Source of the DNA: Burkholderia sp. E7m39
GTDB taxonomy: Bacteria; Pseudomonadota; Gammaproteobacteria; Burkholderiales; Burkholderiaceae
Assembly: GCA_001319865.1 (NCBI GenBank)
Contig: BBSL01000320.1
Coordinates: 1 to 46,300 of the forward strand
Reading direction: 5' to 3'
Length of the DNA stretch: 46,300 nucleotides
Positions 34,814 through 43,254 of the stretch are shown here, piece after piece. Position 1 is the stretch's first letter, and every line of letters starts with the position of its first letter. The notes under the pieces were generated by a model. The model was not told where the DNA came from. It was given only the letters and a program-made list of their open reading frames with translations, and searched no databases. The position numbers were made by a program, and so were the translations under genes.

Positions 34814-35481
34814 TCATGGTCGTGATTTCCTTGCTTAACCGCGAGTTGCGTCTGTTATGTCGCCAACCAGGAGACGTTGTTAACCCTTTAGCGTTTTTCT
34901 CCGTTGTCGTCGCGCTGTTTCCACTAGCGCTGGGGGCGCAATCACAGTTTCTGCAACAAGCCGCGCCAGGGCTAGTGTGGGTCGCGGCGCTCCTGGCCAT
35001 GCTGCTTTCGCTAGACGGCCTGTTTCGAGCTGATTTCGAAGATGGCTCGCTGGAGCAATGGATGCTTTCATCACACTCGATGCTCGTGCTGGTACTAGTC
35101 AAAGTAACCGCGCACTGGATTTGCAGCGGTCTGGCGATGGTGGTCGTCGCCCCTCTCCTTGCCTTGATGTTGGGGCTTCCGGCCCATTGTTTTGGCGCGC
35201 TGCTGTTTTCCCTATTGCTGGGGACGCCTGTGCTCATCCTGCTCGGTGCAGTCGGCGCCGCGCTCACCGTTGGTTTGCGTCGAGGCGGGTTATTACTGGG
35301 GCTGCTCATACTGCCGCTGTACGTCCCGGTGCTGATCCTGGGTAGCGGTGCCCTGCAAGCCGCGTTGCAGGGCCTGCCTGTTGCGGGGTACCTGCTGTGG
35401 TTGTCGTGCCTTGCCGCGCTGGCACTGACCCTGGCGCCGTTTGCTATTGCCGCGGCGCTTTCCATCAGTATCGCCGAATGA
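34810..35481 (+). CDS. ccmB: Heme exporter membrane subunit CcmB
   Basis: 223 residues with six hydrophobic segments and the family stretch LNRELRLLCRQPGDVVNPLA, FRADFEDGSLEQW and GTPVLILLGAVGAALTVGLR. It is the permease partner of CcmA. The GTG overlaps the ccmA stop; an ATG at 34816 is also possible. A 47-bp gap separates it from ccmC, the only real gap in the operon. Confidence 0.94.
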   Translation: MIMVVISLLNRELRLLCRQPGDVVNPLAFFSVVVALFPLALGAQSQFLQQAAPGLVWVAALLAMLLSLDGLFRADFEDGSLEQWMLSSHSMLVLVLVKVTAHWICSGLAMVVVAPLLALMLGLPAHCFGALLFSLLLGTPVLILLGAVGAALTVGLRRGGLLLGLLILPLYVPVLILGSGALQAALQGLPVAGYLLWLSCLAALALTLAPFAIAAALSISIAE

Positions 35482-35528
35482 CGCGCCATCCGTGGTGCCG
35501 ACCCGACAACCGCTCAAGAGCAACTCGA

Positions 35529-36284
35529 ATGAACTGGACCTGGCTACACAAATGGGGCTCGCCAAAGCTGTTCTACTCCATGAGCGGCAGGTGTCTGCCG
35601 TGGCTCGCTTCTGCAAGCGCGCTTTTGCTCATGATCGGGCTGTCATGGGGGCTGGCATTTGCGCCCGCAGACTACCAGCAGGGCGACAGCGCCCGCATTA
35701 TGTACATCCACGTGCCGGCTGCTCTGCTTGCTCAATCGATCTACGTCATGTTGGCGACTGCCGGGGTGATCGGGTCGATCTGGAAATTAAAGCTGGCGGA
35801 CGTCGCGCTGCAGCAGGCGGCACCTATCGGTGCCTGGATGACATTCATCGCGCTAAGCACTGGGGCGATTTGGGGCAAGCCCACCTGGGGCACTTACTGG
35901 GTATGGGACGCACGCCTGACCTCCATGCTCATCCTGCTTTTCCTGTATCTAGGTGTCATCGCGTTGCGCCAGGCGATCACCAGTCGCGATAATGCAGCGC
36001 GCGCCTGCGCGGTGCTATCCGTAGTTGGCGTTGTCAACATTCCCATCATCAAGTATTCGGTTGAATGGTGGAACACTTTGCACCAGCCCGCCAGCTTTTC
36101 GCTGACGCATGCGCCGGCCATGCCGGCGCAGATGTGGCTGCCATTGCTATTAAACGTGCTGGGATTCTATTGCTTCTTCGGAGCGGTATTGTTCGCGCGT
36201 ATGCGCCTGGAAGTGCTGCAGCGCGAGACCGGCAGCCGCTGGGCCGACGCTGAGGTCACCCGGCTTCTGGAGAGTCGAACATGA
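35529..36284 (+). CDS. ccmC: Heme exporter/handling protein CcmC
   Basis: 251 residues with six membrane helices. The periplasmic tryptophan-rich heme motif WGTYWVWDARLTSM lies near residue 121, flanked by conserved histidines in MYIHVPAALLAQ (about 60) and SLTHAPAMP (about 195). CcmC transfers heme to the histidine of CcmE. The ATG at 35529 gives the normal start; 44 earlier in-frame codons overlap ccmB and lack a ribosome site. Its stop overlaps the ccmD start (ATGA). Confidence 0.95.
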   Translation: MNWTWLHKWGSPKLFYSMSGRCLPWLASASALLLMIGLSWGLAFAPADYQQGDSARIMYIHVPAALLAQSIYVMLATAGVIGSIWKLKLADVALQQAAPIGAWMTFIALSTGAIWGKPTWGTYWVWDARLTSMLILLFLYLGVIALRQAITSRDNAARACAVLSVVGVVNIPIIKYSVEWWNTLHQPASFSLTHAPAMPAQMWLPLLLNVLGFYCFFGAVLFARMRLEVLQRETGSRWADAEVTRLLESRT

Positions 36285-36460
36285 TCGCATTCGCGTCGTT
36301 GGCCGATTTTCTCGCTATGGGTGGACATGGCGCCTACGTCTGGAGCGGCTATGGATTGTGCGTTGCTCTATTGGCATTGAACGTGATGCTGCCTTTGCTT
36401 GCACGCCGTCGCTACCTGAATAAACTCGCGCGCACCCGACGCCGGGAGGCTTCGAAATGA
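36281..36460 (+). CDS. ccmD: Heme exporter protein CcmD
   Basis: 59 residues: a short N-terminus (FLAMGGHGAYVWSGYGL), one membrane helix (CVALLALNVMLPLLA) and a basic tail (RRRYLNKLARTRRREASK). This is the standard CcmD layout; the protein joins CcmC, CcmE and CcmAB. It overlaps its neighbours by four bases on both sides (ATGA). It is easy to miss because of its length. Confidence 0.93.
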   Translation: MIAFASLADFLAMGGHGAYVWSGYGLCVALLALNVMLPLLARRRYLNKLARTRRREASK

Positions 36461-36924
36461 CTCCCGCACGCAAAAAGCGACTGTATTGGATGGTCGCGCT
36501 GCTCTGTGGCGCAAGCGCGGCGGCGGCATTCGCAACGGCCGCATTGCGCCAAAACATCAATCTGTTTTATACCCCAACTCAGATCGCGGCTGGTGAGGCA
36601 CCGGGCGGCACACGCATTCGTGCGGGTGGGTTGGTAGAGACGGGTTCGTTGGAACGCACGCCGGGTTCACTGGCACTGCGATTTGTCGTGACGGACGGGG
36701 AGAGCAGCATCCTCGTGCGCTACGAGGGCATTCTGCCTGACCTTTTCCGCGAAGGCCAAGGCATTGTCGCCATGGGTCGCATAGACCCCGACGGCGCACT
36801 GCACGCTGATCAAGTCCTTGCCAAGCATGATGAGAAATACATGCCACCTGAAGCGATGGGTGCGCTGAAGAAAATCGGTGCGAGAGGCCAGCTTCCGCGC
36901 GACAAACAGGAGTCGTATCGATGA
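36457..36924 (+). CDS. ccmE: Periplasmic heme chaperone CcmE
   Basis: 155 residues with an N-terminal membrane anchor (residues about 9-30) and an OB-fold domain. The heme-binding signature LAKHDEKYMPPE holds His124, which forms the covalent bond to heme, and Tyr128, the axial ligand. The anchor is followed by NINLFYTPTQIAAGEAPGGT and RFVVTDGESSILVRYEGILP, both family-typical. It takes heme from CcmC and passes it to the CcmF/H lyase. It overlaps ccmD and ccmF by four bases each. Confidence 0.95.
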   Translation: MTPARKKRLYWMVALLCGASAAAAFATAALRQNINLFYTPTQIAAGEAPGGTRIRAGGLVETGSLERTPGSLALRFVVTDGESSILVRYEGILPDLFREGQGIVAMGRIDPDGALHADQVLAKHDEKYMPPEAMGALKKIGARGQLPRDKQESYR

Positions 36925-38891
36925 TCCCGGAACTCGGGCTATTAGCCCTGATCCTGGCGCTGTGTCTAGCGCTGGTTCAAGCAAGCGTCCCACTAGCTGG
37001 CGCCTGGCGTGGCGATCAACGCTGGATGGCCTTGGCGAAGCCGGCCGCTTGGGGGCAACTAACGTTCTTGATGTTCAGCTTCGCCTGCCTGGTGCACGCA
37101 TTCCTAACGGACGATTTCTCGGTTGCGTATGTCGCGGAAAACTCCAACAGTGCGCTGCCCTGGTATTACAAGGTCAGCGGAGTTTGGGGTGCGCATGAAG
37201 GCTCGTTGCTCCTATGGGCCTTGATACTGGCCGGATGGACAGCAGCGGTCTCGATCGGCGCGCGCCAACTACCCCAAGCGATGCTGGCGCGCGTCTTGGC
37301 TGTGATGGGCATGATAAGCACTGGTTTTCTGCTTTTTTTGATCGGCACCTCCAACCCGTTCGCGCGCCTGCTACCCAATGTCCCAGTCGATGGCCGGGAC
37401 CTCAATCCTGTGTTGCAGGACATCGGCCTAATCATCCATCCACCCATACTGTACATGGGCTATGTTGGCTTTTCGGTCGCCTTCGCATTCGCCATCGCTG
37501 CCTTGCTGGATGGCAAGCTCGACGCCGCGTGGACACGCTGGTCTCGCCCCTGGACAAACGTCGCGTGGGCGTTTCTCGGCCTGGGCATCGCAGTCGGATC
37601 ATGGTGGGCTTACTCTGAGCTAGGCTGGGGCGGTTGGTGGTTCTGGGATCCCGTGGAAAACGCGTCGTTGATGCCCTGGCTGGTGGGCGCGGCCCTGATT
37701 CATTCCCTGGCAGCAACTGAGAAACGGGGCGTGTTCAAGAGCTGGAGTGTGCTACTGGCAATCGCCGCTTTCTCGCTCAGCTTGCTAGGCACCTTCCTGG
37801 TCCGGTCTGGTGTGTTGACCTCCGTGCACGCTTTCGCCACCGACCCGGCGCGCGGCGTCTTCGTGCTCGCGTTTCTCCTGGGCGTGGTGGGCGGGTCGCT
37901 TGCGCTGTTTGCTCTTCGCGCGCCAGTGGTCACGAGCCACGCAGGCTTCGGAATCTGGTCACGGGAGACGCTGCTGCTGGTTAACAATCTGTTGCTGTCG
38001 GTGGCGGCGGCCGCGATCCTGCTCGGCACGCTCTACCCGATGGTTCTCGACGCGCTTACAGGCACGAAACTGTCGGTGGGGCCGCCTTACTTTAACGCCA
38101 TGTTCGTGCCGCTGATGGGGCTGCTGATGGCGACGGCTGCGGTCGGCATGTTCACGCGCTGGAAGGCAACGCCAGTGCGCTGGCTCGCGCGGATGCTTAT
38201 CCCCGTGCTGGCAGCCAGTCTGATGCTTGCATTGGTCGCGGCTACCGTGCAGACCCGATCGCGTTGGGCGGTGGCTGCAAGCGGCTTCCTGGCTGCGTGG
38301 ATCGTATTTGCAGGCGTACGTGACGTGCTGGAAAAAACGCGTAACAAAGGATTGCTCAGGGGCCTGCCAACGCTCGGCCGTAGCTATTGGGCAATGCAAC
38401 TGGCCCACCTGGGCTTCGCCGTATGTGCCCTGGGCGCCGTGCTGACAAGTGTCTGCAGCGTTGACCGGGATTTACGCATGACGTCAGGCAAAGCCATCGA
38501 AGTCGGGGGATACGATTTTATATTTGAAGGCATGACGCAGATTCAGGGGCCGAATTACGTTGCCGATCGCGGCAGTGTACGGGTCCTTCGAGATGGGCGT
38601 GACGTCGCAATTCTGCATCCGGAGAAACGCGTCTACCAGGTCCAAAGAACTCCCATGACTGAGGCCGCTATCCAGGCGGGTATCACCAGAGACCTGTTCG
38701 TAGCCTTAGGCGAACCGCTGGCCGACGGCGCCTGGGCGGTGCGGGTGCAGATCAAACCTTTCGTTCGCTGGATCTGGGTGGGTGTGCTGCTGATGGCGTT
38801 GGGCGGCTCCCTTGCGGCGACGGACCGGCGCTATCGCGCCAGGTCGACCGGGTTGGCTCGGGAAAGACGCATTCGCGGAGCGCAGACATGA
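36921..38891 (+). CDS. ccmF: Cytochrome c heme lyase subunit CcmF
   Basis: 656 residues, normal for the family, with about 14 membrane helices. GVWGAHEGSLLLWALILAGW is near residue 88 and the tryptophan-rich motif WGGWWFWDPVENASLMPWL near 236; the conserved periplasmic stretch LIIHPPILYMGYVG follows the NPVLQDIG segment near 170. A large periplasmic loop lies before the last helix (residues about 515-610). CcmF reduces heme on CcmE and completes the thioether ligation with CcmH. Overlaps ccmE and ccmG by four bases. Confidence 0.96.
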   Translation: MIPELGLLALILALCLALVQASVPLAGAWRGDQRWMALAKPAAWGQLTFLMFSFACLVHAFLTDDFSVAYVAENSNSALPWYYKVSGVWGAHEGSLLLWALILAGWTAAVSIGARQLPQAMLARVLAVMGMISTGFLLFLIGTSNPFARLLPNVPVDGRDLNPVLQDIGLIIHPPILYMGYVGFSVAFAFAIAALLDGKLDAAWTRWSRPWTNVAWAFLGLGIAVGSWWAYSELGWGGWWFWDPVENASLMPWLVGAALIHSLAATEKRGVFKSWSVLLAIAAFSLSLLGTFLVRSGVLTSVHAFATDPARGVFVLAFLLGVVGGSLALFALRAPVVTSHAGFGIWSRETLLLVNNLLLSVAAAAILLGTLYPMVLDALTGTKLSVGPPYFNAMFVPLMGLLMATAAVGMFTRWKATPVRWLARMLIPVLAASLMLALVAATVQTRSRWAVAASGFLAAWIVFAGVRDVLEKTRNKGLLRGLPTLGRSYWAMQLAHLGFAVCALGAVLTSVCSVDRDLRMTSGKAIEVGGYDFIFEGMTQIQGPNYVADRGSVRVLRDGRDVAILHPEKRVYQVQRTPMTEAAIQAGITRDLFVALGEPLADGAWAVRVQIKPFVRWIWVGVLLMALGGSLAATDRRYRARSTGLARERRIRGAQT

Positions 38892-39427
38892 AGCGGTTGC
38901 CGTTGCTGTTGCCGTTGGCAGTGTTTCTGCTCGTCGCGGGTCTTCTGTATCGCGGGCTGTTCCTTGATCCGACCAACGTACCATCCGCGCTAATCGGAAA
39001 ACATTTTCCCGGGTTCGCCCTGTCGGCTCTCGACCAGCCATCGCGCACCCTGACACAGAGGGACATCGTGGGAAAACCGGCGTTGGTTAACATCTGGGCC
39101 TCATGGTGCTCATCCTGCCGACTGGAGCACCCGGTGTTGATAAGACTCGCCTCTCGAGGTGTAGTCATCTACGGTGTCAATTACAAGGACGACCGGTCTG
39201 AGGCGTTACGCTGGCTAGGTAAGTCGGACAATCCTTACCTGCTGGACATTGACGATCGTGTCGGATCCTTAGGTGTAGACCTCGGCGTTTACGGTGCACC
39301 CGAGACGTTTCTCATCGACGCTCAAGGTGTCATCCGTGACAAGTATGTTGGAATCATTGACGAGGAAGTTTGGCGGAAGAAACTTGCCCCGGTTTATTCC
39401 AAGCTCTTGCAGGAGGCCGCGCCATGA
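38888..39427 (+). CDS. ccmG: Thiol-disulfide oxidoreductase CcmG (DsbE)
   Basis: 179 residues. An N-terminal membrane anchor (LLLPLAVFLLVAGLLYRGLF) tethers a periplasmic thioredoxin domain. The active site reads NIWASWCSSCRLEHPVL with Cys74 and Cys77; most CcmG proteins have CPTC or CVPC, so the central Ser-Ser is unusual and should shift the redox potential. GVNYKDDRSEALRWL and DLGVYGAPETFLID are the CcmG fingerprints, including the cis-Pro. It keeps the apocytochrome and CcmH thiols reduced, with electrons from DsbD/CcdA, neither of which lies in the window. Overlaps its neighbours by four bases. Confidence 0.95.
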   Translation: MKRLPLLLPLAVFLLVAGLLYRGLFLDPTNVPSALIGKHFPGFALSALDQPSRTLTQRDIVGKPALVNIWASWCSSCRLEHPVLIRLASRGVVIYGVNYKDDRSEALRWLGKSDNPYLLDIDDRVGSLGVDLGVYGAPETFLIDAQGVIRDKYVGIIDEEVWRKKLAPVYSKLLQEAAP

Positions 39428-39912
39428 AGCGTGCTTTATCTGTGATTGTGCTAGCGCTCGGCATGCTCAGTCGCAGCTACGCCGCCATCGATCCCCGTGA
39501 CTTTACCAACGACAGCCAGCGCGAACGCTACCACGAACTGGCCGTTGAGTTGCGTTGCCCCAAGTGTCAGAACCAGAGCATCGCGGAATCGGATTCGCCG
39601 ATCGCCAACGATTTGCGCAATCAGATTCATCGCATGCTGCGCGAAGGACGAAGCGACGACCAGATCATCGACTTCATGGTCGAGCGTTATGGAGATTTCG
39701 TGTTGTACGACCCACCGCTTTCCAGCAGCACCGCGCTGCTTTGGCTTGGCCCTGCAGCATTGTTACTAGGTGGAAGTGCGATCGTCGTCGTTATCGTCGC
39801 AAGCCGGCGTCGATCACGCCACACAACAGCAAGTCTGTTGTCGGACGGCGAGCGGAGTCGCCTAGCGGGGCTGCTCGGAGCCGTGGACCCATCCATTGGA
39901 CAAGATACATGA
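39424..39912 (+). CDS. ccmH: Cytochrome c maturation thiol protein CcmH
   Basis: 162 residues. A signal peptide (MKRALSVIVLALGMLSRSYA) is followed by the domain with VELRCPKCQNQSIAESDSPI, where Cys45 and Cys48 are the redox pair, and DLRNQIHRMLREGRSDDQII with FMVERYGDFVLYDPP. A single membrane helix follows near 105-128. It corresponds to the N-terminal half of E. coli CcmH; the C-terminal half is the separate ccmI gene. It overlaps ccmG and ccmI by four bases (ATGA). The frame is open 18 codons upstream inside ccmG but the ATG at 39424 is the coupled start. Confidence 0.95.
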   Translation: MKRALSVIVLALGMLSRSYAAIDPRDFTNDSQRERYHELAVELRCPKCQNQSIAESDSPIANDLRNQIHRMLREGRSDDQIIDFMVERYGDFVLYDPPLSSSTALLWLGPAALLLGGSAIVVVIVASRRRSRHTTASLLSDGERSRLAGLLGAVDPSIGQDT

Positions 39913-40730
39913 TCGTTTTCTGGCTCTACTCAGGACTGTTGTTCGCAGCAGCTCTAGGTTTCATCTTAGTGCCCCAGTTTGGAGTCTCGCACAGACGCGT
40001 TGATGCCGATCGCACTCGTATAAATGTCGATCTCTACCGCGAACGTCTGCACGAATTGCAAGAGCAGCACCGCGTCGGCGCGCTCGACGCCGCTCAGTTC
40101 GATATCGGGCGCGTCGAGGCTTCACGTGAACTGCTGGACGACACGCGGCGTGCGGAGAATGCCGTTGATTTCCCCCTCAGTCGCACTATTCCGCTTTCAG
40201 CAGCGCTATCAACGCCGTTGCTGGCGCTGGCGCTGTATCTGCACTGGGGCTCGCTTGACCAATTTATGCTCGCCCGCCAACGCTCCGTCGCGCAGAATGT
40301 CGAGAAAATCGCTATGCGCCAGGAGGCTGTATCACTAGCTGCTACGTCCGACTCTGCCGATGGTTGGTCATCGTTAGGCCGCGCATACATGGCACAAGGA
40401 CGGATGTCCGAAGCGGCCTCGGCATACGAGCGTGCGGCGGCACTAGGAGGTCGGACGCCGGAACTGCTGGGACACTGGGCAGAGGCCCAATATGTCGCGG
40501 GTGATCGTCAATGGACTACCAAGTTGCAAGCGCTCGTCGACGAGGCTCTCAGAAGCAACCCGCGAGAGGCAGTAAGCCTAAGGTTAGCAGGCATGGCCGC
40601 ATTTCAAGCCGGTCGATACTCAGACGCAGTTGGCTACTGGGAACGTCTTACGGCCACCCTGCCTGAGGGAGACGCAAGCCGCGCCTCGATTGCCAACGAC
40701 ATTGCTCGCGCCCGCGGTTTGGCGAAGTAG
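39909..40730 (+). CDS. ccmI: Apocytochrome c chaperone CcmI
   Basis: 273 residues. Two membrane helices (IVFWLYSGLLFAAALGFILV at the start, IPLSAALSTPLLALALYLHW near 95) enclose a cytoplasmic loop with a leucine-zipper-like stretch (LYRERLHELQEQHRVGALDA). The periplasmic part from about 140 holds TPR repeats (GWSSLGRAYMAQGRMSEAAS, AYERAAALGG, then LRLAGMAAFQAGRYSDAVGY), which bind the C-terminal helix of apocytochrome c. It is shorter than the two-domain CcmI of alpha-proteobacteria. It ends the operon; the next gene is convergent and no hairpin terminator is apparent in the 78-bp gap. Confidence 0.92.
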   Translation: MIVFWLYSGLLFAAALGFILVPQFGVSHRRVDADRTRINVDLYRERLHELQEQHRVGALDAAQFDIGRVEASRELLDDTRRAENAVDFPLSRTIPLSAALSTPLLALALYLHWGSLDQFMLARQRSVAQNVEKIAMRQEAVSLAATSDSADGWSSLGRAYMAQGRMSEAASAYERAAALGGRTPELLGHWAEAQYVAGDRQWTTKLQALVDEALRSNPREAVSLRLAGMAAFQAGRYSDAVGYWERLTATLPEGDASRASIANDIARARGLAK

Positions 40731-40808
40731 AGACGCTTCCTAAACGGAATGCTCAGTTGATACGGCCCGACACTGACGTTATTTCCTTATCCGCGCCGGA
40801 TGCAAAAG

Positions 40809-42008
40809 TCAGGTGTTGTGCGGTGCTGACGCCTTCATGTTGAAAGCGATCAGGAGCCAGCAGAGAACAAGAAACGAGCACGCGTAGAACACCGCGCTCG
40901 CACCTATGTTTTCCAGCAGCCACCCGCCCACCACGCCACCGAGCGCAAGACCTATCGATTGCGTAGTGTTGTAGATGCCCGTTGCCGCCCCTTTGCGGCT
41001 GCCCGGCGCGAGCTTCGATACCAGTGATGGCTGCACAGCTTCGAGGATATTGAAACCGAGGAAATAGACGAACAACAGGATTGTCACGACCACTATAGTA
41101 TGCACAAGAAAGCCGAGCATAAACTGGCCAATGAGGATGAGTCCAATAGCTGAGACGACCACCGACTTCATCATGTGTCGCTTTTCGGCGGCAATGATAG
41201 CGGGCACCATCAGGACAAACGAAAGGCCCATAGCCGGTAGATAGCTCTGCCAGTGCGACCCGACGGGCAGGCCCGAATCCACGAGCAGGCGTGGGACGAC
41301 CAGAAAGAGCGCGGTCTGCGTGGCATGCAGCGCGAGTACGCCGAAGTTGAGACGCAGCAACTCTTTATTGCGCAGTACTTCTGCGAACGGCGCCCGCACG
41401 GGCTCAGGCATGGGTGCATCTGGCACGATCCACAAAACGACGGCTACCGCGAGAATTGAGAATGCGCCCACAAGCGCGAAGAGGCCGCCCATACCTAGCC
41501 AGTGGAACACGATGGGCGCGCCGACGATTGCCACGGCGAATGACATGCCGATCGAGCCCCCTACCATAGCCATCGCCTTGGTACGGTGTGCTTCGGAGGT
41601 GAGGTCGGCGATGAGTGCCAGCACTACGGAGGAAATCGCACCCATGCCCTGAATTATCCGGCCGGCGATGACCCACGTGATGTCGTGCGCGAAGCTTACA
41701 ACGAAGCTGCCGATAGCAAAGATCACGAGGCCTGTGATGATCACCGGCTTCCGTCCCAACTTGTCAGAAAGCCACCCATAGAAAATGTACAGCAGCGACT
41801 GGGTGACGCCGTAGGCGCCGAGAGCGATACCTACGAGCAGTGCATTGTCGCCACCGACGATGCCTTTCGCGTATATCGAAAACACGGGCATGATCATAAA
41901 CAGGCCCAACATGCGCAGGGCAAAGATTGCGGCGAGCGAGAGCGTCGCGCGCAGTTCCGGTGCGCTCATTCGCGAATGTGAAGTCAAAGATGTGGTGGAA
42001 GCGTGCAT
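40809..42008 (-). CDS. MFS transporter (YajR-like drug/solute efflux family)
   Basis: 399 residues from the ATG at 42008, with 12 predicted helices. The motif-A signature GWLSDKLGRKPVIITGL lies after helix 2, and GRIIQGMGAISSVVLALIAD in helices 4-5 fits the DHA1 antiporter group. It resembles the MFS gene that in many Burkholderia genomes sits beside uvrA and ssb, but neither is seen here. Substrate unknown. A TTG at 42017 is an alternative start; neither has a strong ribosome site. It converges on the ccm operon. Codon use and composition look more core-like than those of the left half of the window. Confidence 0.88.
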   Translation of the reverse strand: MHASTTSLTSHSRMSAPELRATLSLAAIFALRMLGLFMIMPVFSIYAKGIVGGDNALLVGIALGAYGVTQSLLYIFYGWLSDKLGRKPVIITGLVIFAIGSFVVSFAHDITWVIAGRIIQGMGAISSVVLALIADLTSEAHRTKAMAMVGGSIGMSFAVAIVGAPIVFHWLGMGGLFALVGAFSILAVAVVLWIVPDAPMPEPVRAPFAEVLRNKELLRLNFGVLALHATQTALFLVVPRLLVDSGLPVGSHWQSYLPAMGLSFVLMVPAIIAAEKRHMMKSVVVSAIGLILIGQFMLGFLVHTIVVVTILLFVYFLGFNILEAVQPSLVSKLAPGSRKGAATGIYNTTQSIGLALGGVVGGWLLENIGASAVFYACSFLVLCWLLIAFNMKASAPHNT

Positions 42009-42740
42009 GTGGATCAATCAAAAAGGGTGCGATGGTGCTGGAAGCAGGCCATTTCCTCGATGCGCTTAGTGCACAGGGTGTTTATGGCCGAGTGCGGGCT
42101 CACCGACTTTGGTTACGGTGCATCCGGTTACCGCCGTTCCGCATTTTCGCCGACCATCAAGGAATACGTGGCCGAGGGTGACTGTTACTGCACACGAGTA
42201 TGTCATGCGATTTGCCTCATGGGTCTTGTATCCGTTCATTGTGACCAAGCCACGCATCTTTTTGTGGCTTCGATTGAGAGGTCGATGGTTTCTGCTGTAC
42301 TCTAAGGCGTTCCCCAAGGAAAGGAAAACATACCTAGGTATTGCAACGATATCCCCGTGCATGCGCTACTCGAACTTCTGGATTGCGCATTGGTAACCAC
42401 GATTGCTGTGACCAGAGTGCGAAGAAAACCTTCGTATATGCGGTGAGGAGAATCGGTCGCCCAATTTACACCCACGGAAAATGTCGAGTTCGTCATCTGT
42501 TTCGTGCTCCCTGGGCCCCGCCTTCGGCTGTCGTATTTCGCGGAAAAGGACGGGGATTCGTTCCGCAATACGTCCGGGTTCCGCGCTCGAATGAAACTCG
42601 AGCACGGACTTCGCTACCCGTGTTCTCGGGGGTGTCGATACGTTATGGACGGCTGACGACGGCCGGACGTTGTATATACCGGCATGAAGCGGTGTAGTAT
42701 TCGTCTCGCTAAGCTTTTTGAAACTAGCTTTATTCATGTG
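42009..42740. other. Stretch of about 700 bp without a recognisable gene
   Basis: Frames of up to 123 codons are open on both strands (for example 42366-42737 reverse and 42003-42305 forward) but none resembles a known family or has a good ribosome site. It probably holds the promoter of the divergent MFS gene. Confidence 0.4.
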
Positions 42741-43205
42741 ATGACCAGAATGACTGCATTTGAAAGAAACGCCCTGGCTGCGCGGGTGCGCCGAAGTAAG
42801 GTAGCGTTGTTACCTATAGCTCGCGCTGAAGCGGATCGTGTCAGTTTGCAGGTGCACGTCGCACTCGATGCCATGCGACGAAAGAGGGGTAATCTTGATG
42901 CCGCGCGTACGCTATGCCAAGTCATGCTTGTGACAGGCCTGCTCATCGAAGCGGGCTATGGCGATATTACGTTCGAAAAAGTGAAGGAAGCTGAAAGCAT
43001 TCTCTTTGCGGCGTTCAATCGAGCTCGACATTCCGACTTGTGGATGCTTGAGGAGGAAGAATTCCAGCATTTCGCTACCCTTGTCACGACATACGATTAC
43101 CAGATGCGTCGCGCGCCACTCGCGGTAATCATCGAAGCCAGTCACCGTTTGGAGCGGTTTCGCGCCGGAGAATCGTTTGATCGGATAGGGTACAGGAGCG
43201 CTTGA
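42741..43205 (+). CDS. Hypothetical protein, helical
   Basis: 154 residues from the ATG at 42741, or 173 from 42684. It is rich in Ala, Arg, Glu and Leu and looks all-helical (RRSKVALLPIARAEADRVSL, VALDAMRRKRGNLDAARTLC, AESILFAAFNRARHSDLWML). It resembles in size and composition the short proteins of Burkholderia plasmids and genomic islands that are often labelled Fis-like, but I cannot confirm a helix-turn-helix. It is followed by a strong hairpin and a methyltransferase gene. Confidence 0.55.
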   Translation: MTRMTAFERNALAARVRRSKVALLPIARAEADRVSLQVHVALDAMRRKRGNLDAARTLCQVMLVTGLLIEAGYGDITFEKVKEAESILFAAFNRARHSDLWMLEEEEFQHFATLVTTYDYQMRRAPLAVIIEASHRLERFRAGESFDRIGYRSA

Positions 43206-43208
43206 CTT

Positions 43209-43240
43209 TCTCGCGAGCCTGCAACAGTAAGCTCGCGAGA
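43209..43240. terminator. Perfect 10-bp stem between the hypothetical and methyltransferase genes
   Basis: TCTCGCGAGC, a 12-base loop, GCTCGCGAGA. It begins three bases after the stop at 43205. No T tract follows, so it may be an RNA-stabilising or factor-dependent structure, or a protein-binding dyad, and not an intrinsic terminator. Confidence 0.55.
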
Positions 43241-43254
43241 GATCTGGTTGATTC

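Noticed and set aside
39555..39908. 118-codon N-terminal extension of ccmI
   Set aside because: It lies wholly inside ccmH in another frame; the ATGA overlap at 39909 gives the normal CcmI N-terminal helix.
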